Source of the DNA: Bradyrhizobium sp. WSM1743
GTDB lineage: Bacteria; Pseudomonadota; Alphaproteobacteria; Rhizobiales; Xanthobacteraceae
Direction: 5' to 3'
NCBI RefSeq assembly: GCF_000473065.1
Contig: NZ_AXAZ01000059.1
Span: forward strand, 1 to 55,711
Length of the DNA: 55,711 bases
Part shown: positions 50,231-55,711 of the stretch, one piece after another
Layout of the letters: every line of letters begins with the position of its first letter
Numbering within the stretch: position 1 is the stretch's first letter
Position numbers and translations under genes: made by a program
The notes under the pieces: generated by a model
Databases searched by the model: none
What the model was told of the DNA's origin: nothing
What the model saw: the letters and a program-made list of their open reading frames with translations, nothing else

Positions 50231-50370
50231 CCCCTCTCCCGCTTGCGGGAGAGGGTTGGGGAGAGGGTGCCTCCGCGTTGGGATTATCCGAGGCCTGCAG
50301 AGACAATCCCCCAGAGGAGAGAGCCCCCACCCGGCGCTTCGCGCCGACCTCCCCCGCAAGCGGGAGAGGT
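50231..50370. repeat. Palindromic element (family B)
   Basis: CCCTCTCCCGCTTGCGGGAG at the left and CCTCCCCCGCAAGCGGGAG at the right, with CACCCGGCGCTTCGCGCCG inside. It closely resembles 42747-42867. It lies between convergent genes. Confidence 0.8.
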
Positions 50371-50398
50371 TACACCGAGTCTGCCGATGCACCGGGCC

Positions 50399-51127
50399 TC
50401 ACGCCGCCTGCCGTAGCGGCGTCCAGGCGAACTCCGGATAGTAATCGTCCATCATGCGGTCGACGTAAGCGGTGAGGTTCGGAAATCCCTCGGCGCGCTT
50501 GCGCAGCGCCGATTCGAAGAACGGCGTCAAAATGCCGGCGAGCGCGCCGAAGGCTGTCGCATCGACGCCGCAGGGCTTGTTGCCCATCAGGTACGCCTTG
50601 TCGCCGAGCTGCACCGACAGCGCGAACAGCGAGCGCACGGCGAGATCGACGTCGTCGTCGGGCGCATGGCGGCCGAGGCCGGAGAGCAGATAGTTCTCGG
50701 CGACGCGGAACTGCGCATCCTCGCGCAGTTTTTCGCGGTTGTGCTCCGGCGCGCCGTCGAAGAAATGCGCAGGGCCCTTGGCGAAGTTGACCGGATCGAC
50801 CCAGCGCGCGCCGACCAGCGCCCAATAGACATGATGCTCGATCATGCGCTCGAACGCCCAGGCTTGGGCACGCTCCTGCAACGAGAGCCCGGCGTCGAAA
50901 TCGAAGCCGTAGCGGCGCTCGATATGGGCGCGGATGAAGGTTGAATCGGCCACCGCCTCGCCGCCGTCGTCGATGAAAGGCAGCTGCCCCTTGGGCGAAG
51001 CGGGCGGCATCGCGCGTTCCTTCCGATAGGGCAGCCCCGCCATCTTGAGCTGCACCTCGGTCTTGGTGACGAAGGGACTGATTTCCGGCAGGCCGAAGCC
51101 GGTGCCAAAGCCGTAAAGCGTGATCAT
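50399..51127 (-). CDS. Glutathione S-transferase family protein (Tom37/FAXC-like)
   Basis: A 242-residue GST-like protein: ITLYGFGTGFGLPEISPFVT at the start, LPYRKERAMPPASPKGQLPF with the cis-proline, IDDGGEAVADSTFIRAHIE as the glutathione loop, then a helical C-terminal domain with AYLMGNKPCGVDATAFGALA. The thioredoxin-like domain lacks a clear catalytic serine or cysteine near residue 10, so activity is uncertain. ATG 51127. A 24-bp palindrome lies 48 bases upstream. Confidence 0.87.
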   Translation of the reverse strand: MITLYGFGTGFGLPEISPFVTKTEVQLKMAGLPYRKERAMPPASPKGQLPFIDDGGEAVADSTFIRAHIERRYGFDFDAGLSLQERAQAWAFERMIEHHVYWALVGARWVDPVNFAKGPAHFFDGAPEHNREKLREDAQFRVAENYLLSGLGRHAPDDDVDLAVRSLFALSVQLGDKAYLMGNKPCGVDATAFGALAGILTPFFESALRKRAEGFPNLTAYVDRMMDDYYPEFAWTPLRQAA

Positions 51128-51163
51128 GCGCGTTCTCCTGGTCTACCGAAAACTTGACGGAAC

Positions 51164-51439
51164 CTAGTGCCGGGCTGCTGCCACCATGGTGGCAGCAGCC
51201 GTGATATCTTCTGCGAAACGGGCCCCCCGCCAGGCGCGGCTCATGACGTGGCGGACCAGCGCGTCCGCGGCCTGGGTCAGCGAGCGTGCCACCACGCTTG
51301 CGAGTGCAAATCGGAGATCAACGGCCATGAGATCGAGCGAAACGAGGCGGCCAAACGCCCAAGCCCGCAACATTTGGCCGTGCCACAGCTGCGCCCGCCA
51401 CAGCGGACCGGCCAGGCCGAGATGGATTGGAATGATCAT
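51164..51439 (-). CDS. Small hypothetical protein between two operator copies
   Basis: A 91-residue open frame, MIIPIHLGLAGPLWRAQLWH at the start, then alanine- and arginine-rich (SLDLMAVDLRFALASVVARS). No family recognised. A weak GAAGAGGG lies upstream of ATG 51439. Its last 15 codons cover one of the two YafY-type palindromes. It sits head-to-tail with the GST gene and divergent from yafY, so it may be the first gene of a GST operon; it may also be a chance frame. Confidence 0.45.
   Translation of the reverse strand: MIIPIHLGLAGPLWRAQLWHGQMLRAWAFGRLVSLDLMAVDLRFALASVVARSLTQAADALVRHVMSRAWRGARFAEDITAAATMVAAARH
51175..51198. promoter_or_regulatory. YafY/WYL operator candidate, copy 1 (before the GST gene)
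   Basis: A perfect palindrome: CTGCTGCCACCA followed by its complement TGGTGGCAGCAG; two more bases pair on each side (51173-51200, 28 bases). It matches copy 2 at 20 of 24 positions. Confidence 0.65.
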
Positions 51440-51485
51440 GGACAAACCCTCTTCAGTCGATGTGTTGTCCCGGTATAGAACTCCC

Positions 51486-51509
51486 CTGCTGCCAACATCC
51501 TGTCAGCAG
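51486..51509. promoter_or_regulatory. YafY/WYL operator candidate, copy 2 (before yafY)
   Basis: CTGCTGCCA (51486-51494), spacer ACATCC, TGTCAGCAG (51501-51509); arms pair with one mismatch. It lies 58 bases upstream of yafY and 46 bases upstream of the small ORF. Confidence 0.65.
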
Positions 51510-51566
51510 CCGCACGCCGCCTTTTGAAAAAGACCATCGAGAAAAAGCAGCGATAAGAGACCTGTC

Positions 51567-52265
51567 ATGAGACGCGCCGACCGGCTGTTTCAAATCATCC
51601 AAGTGCTGAGGCGCACGCGTAAGCCGCTGACGGCGGACGCGATCGCAGCCGAGCTCGAAACCTCGAAGCGCACCATCTATCGCGACATCGCAACCCTGAT
51701 CGGCCAGCGCGTGCCGATCCGCGGCGAGGCCGGCATGGGTTACATCCTGGAAAAGGGGTTTGACCTCCCGCCGCTCATGCTGACACCCGACGAGATCGAG
51801 GCGGCGGTGCTGGGCGCGCAATGGGTCGCGGGCCACGCCGATTCAGCGCTGGCGCGCGCGGCCGAAGACCTGATGGCCAAGATCGCCGACACCGTGCCTG
51901 AGCGCCTGCGGCCCTTCGTGCTGGAGCCGGCGAGCCGGGCGCGCCCGAGCTGGAACAGGGAGCCGGACCGCCTGGACATGGCGCGCACCCGCACCCAGAT
52001 CCACGAAGGCAAGAAGATCATGCTGCGCTATCGCGACGAGCAAGGCCGCCCCAGCGAGCGCGTGATCTGGCCGATTTCGGTCGGCTATCTCGAAGCGGTG
52101 CGGCTGCTGGCGGCCTGGTGCGAGTTGCGCGGCGACTTCCGCAGCTTCCGCACCGACCGCGTGGTCGAGGCGACGTATCTCGACGAAAGATATCCAGAGC
52201 GACGCGACGTACTGCGCGCAAGATGGCGGCAGAGCCTGGTCTGGGGTCCGCCAAAGGACACGTGA
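51567..52265 (+). CDS. YafY-family HTH/WYL-domain regulator
   Basis: A 232-residue regulator. Residues 1-55 form the DeoR-like HTH (RRADRLFQIIQVLRRTRKPL, TADAIAAELETSKRTIYRDI), and residues about 140-200 the WYL ligand-sensing domain, here in the form LRYRDEQGRPSERVIWPISV and GYLEAVRLLAAWCELRGDFR. The W-Y-L triad is present as A-W-C-E style variants, so ligand binding may differ. Divergent from the small ORF/GST genes, with paired palindromes that are likely its sites. ATG 51567. Confidence 0.88.
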   Translation: MRRADRLFQIIQVLRRTRKPLTADAIAAELETSKRTIYRDIATLIGQRVPIRGEAGMGYILEKGFDLPPLMLTPDEIEAAVLGAQWVAGHADSALARAAEDLMAKIADTVPERLRPFVLEPASRARPSWNREPDRLDMARTRTQIHEGKKIMLRYRDEQGRPSERVIWPISVGYLEAVRLLAAWCELRGDFRSFRTDRVVEATYLDERYPERRDVLRARWRQSLVWGPPKDT

Positions 52266-52270
52266 GGACG

Positions 52271-52585
52271 ATGGAAGAGATCGATCTGTCGAACTGTTGC
52301 CAGAGTTGCGGCGCTTGCTGCGGCTATTCGCAGAACTGGCCGCGCTTCTCGATCGAAAGCGACGAGGAGCTTGCCGCGATTCCTGAAACGCTGGTCAATG
52401 ATCGCCAGTCCGGCATGCGCTGCGAGGGCGATCGCTGCTCGGCATTGCAGGGGGAAATCGGACAAGCGACGGCCTGCGGCATCTATGCGGTGCGACCGGA
52501 GGTGTGCCGCACCTGCATGCCGGGCGACGCCGAATGCGCGATGGCACGGCGGAAGTTTGGACTGCCCGTAATCGAGGCCGCTTAA
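52271..52585 (+). CDS. YkgJ-family cysteine-cluster protein
   Basis: A 104-residue protein with clustered cysteines: NCCQSCGACCGYSQNW at the start, then GMRCEGDRCSALQG, ACGIYAVRPEVCRTCMPGDAEC. This CxxCGxCC...C...CxxYxxRPxxCRxC pattern is that of the zinc/iron-chelating YkgJ (UPF0153) family. ATG 52271 is 5 bases after the yafY stop, so co-transcribed. Its stop shares bases TTAA with the convergent next gene. Function in the cell is not established. Confidence 0.9.
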   Translation: MEEIDLSNCCQSCGACCGYSQNWPRFSIESDEELAAIPETLVNDRQSGMRCEGDRCSALQGEIGQATACGIYAVRPEVCRTCMPGDAECAMARRKFGLPVIEAA

Positions 52586-52980
52586 GCGGGAACTGCTTCG
52601 CTGATCTCGTCGTCAAGCTCGTCATCGAGTGGAGCGAGCACCGACAGCGGCTTGGTCGACAGCGTGATCGGCTTACGTCCGCCCGACAGCGACGGCGACG
52701 ATTTGGCCGAGCTCTCACGCGACAGCGCGTAGAGCGTCGAGCCGACGCGGCCGCCGTTCTCGATCAGGTCGCGCTCGCTGCAGCTTGCTGCGATCGCGAC
52801 CGCCAGCGAGTGCAAATGGCTGCGGCGATAGCAGAACAGCGCCAGCCTGGCGCGAACGTCAGGGGAAACACTCTCAACCAGCCTCGGCAGGCCACTCTCG
52901 CTGGCGCGATACATCTCGCCAAGGAGCTCGTCGCGGACCGGGCAGAAATCGCCTTCAAAGGTTTCGCGGCTTGAAAACAT
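52582..52980 (-). CDS. Conserved hypothetical protein (about 130 residues)
   Basis: A 132-residue protein from ATG 52980: MFSSRETFEGDFCPVRDELL, then VSPDVRARLALFCYRRSHLH, SLAVAIAASCSERDLIENGG and a polar C-terminus with an acidic tail (APLDDELDDEISEAVPA). Mostly helical and soluble, with no signal peptide. No family recognised; similar short proteins of this kind are probably restricted to Bradyrhizobiaceae (inference). The stop overlaps the YkgJ stop by 4 bases in convergent orientation. Confidence 0.7.
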   Translation of the reverse strand: MFSSRETFEGDFCPVRDELLGEMYRASESGLPRLVESVSPDVRARLALFCYRRSHLHSLAVAIAASCSERDLIENGGRVGSTLYALSRESSAKSSPSLSGGRKPITLSTKPLSVLAPLDDELDDEISEAVPA

Positions 52981-53061
52981 TGCAGTTCTCCCTCGTGTTC
53001 GGAAGATGCAGCGCAATTCTCTAACGAAAGGTTAACCACGCTGCGCGGTAGTCGTCCGGGC

Positions 53062-53139
53062 GTGATTCCGGGACGGTCCGCAGGACCGAACCCGGAATCT
53101 CGAGATTCCGGGTTCTCGCATCGCGAGCCCCGGAATGAC
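53062..53139. repeat. Palindromic element (family C)
   Basis: GTGATTCCGGGACGGTCCG to GAGCCCCGGAATGAC, with the identical 28-base palindrome at 53088-53115 (left half GAACCCGGAATCTC). Confidence 0.82.
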
Positions 53140-53149
53140 TGCGCAGCCT

Positions 53150-53536
53150 TCAGTTCGCTGCCATGAAGATGGAGAGGCCGAAACCGGTCAGGTGATGCAG
53201 CGCCTGGTCGACGCCGATCAGGGTCCAGAACCAAGGATGCGAAAGGTCGACGCCGAAATTGGCGGAGACGTATCCCTTGGCGCGGTCGATCGTGATGTGG
53301 ATCGCGAAATCAATGAACGCCACGAACCAGAATTTTGGCGCCACGATCAGGATCAGGGGCAGCGCAACGGCAAGGTGAACCAGGCAGTGCACCAGAAGCG
53401 GTAAGGCCCAGCCATGCTTCTGGTCCTTGCCGTGCGCCATCCAGGCGGTCTGAAGAACGAAATCGGCGATGACGTGCTTGAAGGTGAGCAGCAACATCCA
53501 GCCAATGAGCGCTTCAACCGGAATCGCCGATGACAT
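53150..53536 (-). CDS. DUF3307 membrane protein
   Basis: A 128-residue protein with three to four hydrophobic segments: ALIGWMLLLTFKHVIADFVL, LLVHCLVHLAVALPLILIV, and FWFVAFIDFAIHITIDRAKG. The opening 'HVIADFVLQTAWMAHGKDQK' and later 'ITIDRAKGY' are DUF3307 marks. ATG 53536 (MSSAIPVEAL) is chosen; the open frame reaches much further up to 53971 but the extra part is charged and non-conserved. The 53537-53900 gap has no other gene that I can support. Confidence 0.82.
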   Translation of the reverse strand: MSSAIPVEALIGWMLLLTFKHVIADFVLQTAWMAHGKDQKHGWALPLLVHCLVHLAVALPLILIVAPKFWFVAFIDFAIHITIDRAKGYVSANFGVDLSHPWFWTLIGVDQALHHLTGFGLSIFMAAN

Positions 53537-53900
53537 GGGTGGAAACGACAAGCTGACGCCCTCATTGACGTGACGAGAAGAATTGGAGCGTTCAGCGCAA
53601 CTTCTTCTTGGACCGGTCAAAATCGCCGGGACGCGTGATTTATGACATCTCCCGCGGCGGAATGCAGCCGGGGGAACCGGAAAATCGCCAACTGTGGCTA
53701 ACCGGTGATAGGATGACCAATCGCCGCGGCCACATCGAGTAAGGTTACCTTCGGCTCGAAATTTGCATTCCGCTACCGTCACGCTATCATTCGGCGATAG
53801 AGAATATCGTTCTTTTTTCAGGCGCTTACGAATTACAGGGCGTCCGCTGCGATCACACAAGCGAACCGCCTGCCACCGAAGAATAGGGCCAGAGGCTGCC

Positions 53901-55346
53901 ATGAGTACTGACGGCCCAACCGCGTCCCCGACCGTGCCGCCGCACCGGCGTCCCAAGGTGATCAAGACCAACCAGCAGCAGGTTTTCCTCTACGTCGTGC
54001 TGACCCTGCTGCTGTCGCTTGCCACTGTCTGGGCCGGCCGCACGCTGGTGCACAATTCGGAAACGCTCACCTTTGCCGTCGGTGGCCCCAACAGCGACGA
54101 GGCGCTGTTCGCGGCCAAGCTCGCCGCTCTTCTGAAGAACACCGCATCGCGGTTCCGGATCAAGGTCGTCAACAACGCCGACAACGCCAAGGCGATTGCC
54201 CAGTTCGACCGCAAGCAGGCCGACCTCGCCGTGCTGCGCACGGACGCCAAGGTGCCGCTGCGGGCGCGCACGCTCGCGATCCTCGAGCACGATCTCGTGC
54301 TCCTGCTCGGTCCCGGCAACAAGAAGATCAAGTCGCTCGCCGAGCTGAAGAAGAAGAAGGTCGCCGTCGTCGCCGAGAGCGAATCCTCGCTCGCTTTCGT
54401 CCGTAGCATCCTCGACGTTCCCGACAGTCCCGAAGCCATGAAGATCCAGATGGCGCCGCAGGGCGCAACGCTCGACAAGCTGTTTGCGCCGACGGCCGGC
54501 TTCAGTGCGGTGATCGCCATCGTTCACGCCTCCCGAGCAGTGCGGGACAAGTCCTATGAGCAAGTCGCCAAGCGCGGCGGCTTCACGCTGAACGCGATCG
54601 ACGAGGCCAAGGCGCTGGCGCGCAAATTCCCGGGCATTTCCGACGAGACGCTGACAGCGGGCACGTTGTCGACGTCGCCGCAAATTCCCGACGACGATCT
54701 CGACACGATCGGGCTCGAATGGCTCCTGGTCGCACAATCCAGGATGTCCCCGACCACCGCCGGCGAGCTCGCGCGCACCATCTACGAGAACAAGTCCGCG
54801 CTCGGGCTCGACAACGGCTTTGCCAACAGGATAGAGCCAGCCTCCGTCGAGAAGGATGCCTTCGTGATCGCGCATCGGGGCGCCGCCGACTACATTAACG
54901 ACGACACCAAGTCGTTCATGGATAAGTACAGCGACATGATGTATCTGGGCGCCGCCGCGCTCAGCGTCATCGGCTCGATCTTCGCAGCGATCTACGCCAA
55001 GATCACCCGCATCGCACCTGAGAAGGCCAGCGAGCTCTCGACCGCCATCCTCGATATCGGCGAGCGGATCGAGCACGCCCACTCGCTGGATCAGCTCGAA
55101 TGTCTCCAGGACGAGCTCGAGGCCATCTTGCGCGGCGCCGTTATCGGCCTCAGAGACGGCACGATCAGTACCGACGGGCTCGACACCTTCAAGCTCGGCT
55201 ACGAATTCGTCCGCGACGAGATCGGCATGCGCCGCGACTATCTGAAACGTCATGCCAGCGAAGCGGAAAAGACGGTGCGCGATGCCGGCCCGGCCCAGCC
55301 GGACGACAGCAACGTCGTGGTGGTGAAGACCGCCCAGAGCGCCTGA
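53901..55346 (+). CDS. TAXI-family TRAP solute-binding protein, membrane-anchored at two points
   Basis: A 481-residue protein. After a basic N-terminus comes a membrane segment (VFLYVVLTLLLSLATVWAG, about 26-45), then a TAXI receptor domain (LTFAVGGPNSDEALFAAKLA to about 330) with FDRKQADLAVLRTDAK and LLLGPGNKKIKSLAELKKKK. A second segment follows (YLGAAALSVIGSIFAAIYAK, about 347-367), then about 110 residues of helical, probably cytoplasmic tail (ELSTAILDIGERIEHAHSLD). No TRAP permease gene adjoins. The receptor is tethered rather than free and may signal rather than transport. ATG 53901. Confidence 0.82.
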   Translation: MSTDGPTASPTVPPHRRPKVIKTNQQQVFLYVVLTLLLSLATVWAGRTLVHNSETLTFAVGGPNSDEALFAAKLAALLKNTASRFRIKVVNNADNAKAIAQFDRKQADLAVLRTDAKVPLRARTLAILEHDLVLLLGPGNKKIKSLAELKKKKVAVVAESESSLAFVRSILDVPDSPEAMKIQMAPQGATLDKLFAPTAGFSAVIAIVHASRAVRDKSYEQVAKRGGFTLNAIDEAKALARKFPGISDETLTAGTLSTSPQIPDDDLDTIGLEWLLVAQSRMSPTTAGELARTIYENKSALGLDNGFANRIEPASVEKDAFVIAHRGAADYINDDTKSFMDKYSDMMYLGAAALSVIGSIFAAIYAKITRIAPEKASELSTAILDIGERIEHAHSLDQLECLQDELEAILRGAVIGLRDGTISTDGLDTFKLGYEFVRDEIGMRRDYLKRHASEAEKTVRDAGPAQPDDSNVVVVKTAQSA

Positions 55347-55373
55347 TCGCAGCGTCGCGCAACCACCATTCTC

Positions 55374-55435
55374 GTGTCCCGGACAAGCTGCAATGCCGAA
55401 GGCGTTGCAGCGCCGAGCCGGGACCCATATGTGGA
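55374..55435. repeat. Palindromic element (family G), half copy
   Basis: GTGTCCCGGACAAGCTGC to GAGCCGGGACCCATATG; compare 39459-39580. The remaining 55436-55711 holds a small inverted repeat near 55660-55690 (CTTCGGC.../GCCGAAG) but no gene that I can support. Confidence 0.6.
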
Positions 55436-55711
55436 CGGCCCCCTGCTGGCAAGAGGCGGAATGCTGGTTGTGATCGAAGCGATTGCGGCCATATGTCCGG
55501 TCTTTGATGCGGTCGCACATGACCGCTGCCAAGATGGGGTACACAGCACGAGTTCCAAACAGGAAGGCGGTGTCGAGCACCATAGGGTCCCGCGGAGTTT
55601 TGCCTCGTGTCTATGATCGATCGATCAGGTCCATCTTCCGTTCTCGAGCAAGCTTCGGCCTGCGGCGCGAGGCTGAAGCCTCACGCCGAAGTTCAACATG
55701 TGTGGGTCGGA

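Noticed and set aside
51186..51527. 113-codon plus-strand ORF overlapping the small minus-strand ORF
   Set aside because: Runs through both operator copies and has no Shine-Dalgarno; the minus-strand frame is slightly better supported.
53795..53818. CGATA-GAGAA-TATCG hairpin followed by TTCTTTTTT as a terminator
   Set aside because: Only a 5-bp AT-rich stem and no gene ends just upstream on the plus strand.
53853..55583. 576-codon minus-strand frame opposite the TAXI gene
   Set aside because: Antisense shadow; the plus-strand frame has two clear membrane segments and family motifs.

Overview
The window is a GC-rich (roughly two-thirds G+C by eye) chromosomal segment of an alphaproteobacterium, most likely Bradyrhizobium or a close relative such as Rhodopseudomonas. 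Reasons: a pim-type dicarboxylate beta-oxidation operon, a hydroxycinnamate/4-hydroxybenzoate island arranged like the cou/tar loci of Rhodopseudomonas palustris, several LIV-type ABC systems, and many interspersed palindromic elements between operons. No rRNA, tRNA, CRISPR array, phage or integron is visible. The only transposon trace is a transposase tail cut off by the left edge.

Layout. 1-12.8 kb: transposase remnant, flavin-dependent oxidoreductase, the metF-metH methionine operon, a glutathione transferase, an ArsR regulator divergent from a PLP dehydratase plus a DUF6636 protein, a GNAT acetyltransferase, glpK and a frameshifted DUF559 pseudogene. 12.8-22.5 kb: minus-strand pimFABCD plus a terminal SDR, divergent from an IclR regulator with a clean palindrome between them. 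22.5-31.7 kb: livG-livF-livH-livM followed by four tandem paralogous periplasmic binding proteins of nearly identical length, several closed by their own terminators. 31.9-33.2 kb: glycerate 2-kinase.

33.3-50.2 kb: an aromatic-acid island. It holds a MarR (CouR-like) repressor divergent from an ABC transporter with a permease-ATPase fusion; a GTG-started flavin-nucleotide-binding protein divergent from a LysR regulator; a PaaI thioesterase; pobA; a TRAP transporter (DctP/Q/M); and an operon for an enoyl-CoA hydratase, feruloyl-CoA synthase, SDR, 4-hydroxybenzoyl-CoA thioesterase and ABC binding protein. Together these read as uptake of p-coumarate/ferulate-type acids, CoA activation, side-chain shortening, release of 4-hydroxybenzoate and its hydroxylation to protocatechuate.

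50.4-55.7 kb: a second GST, a small ORF and a YafY/WYL regulator linked by two near-identical 24-bp palindromes; a YkgJ cysteine-cluster protein; a hypothetical protein; a DUF3307 membrane protein; and a TAXI-type binding protein anchored at two points in the membrane. Most genes belong to known families. The novelty is in regulation (paired operators, shared motifs), the four-fold binding-protein array, and palindromes placed inside transporter operons. I found no clearly undescribed defence or mobile system.
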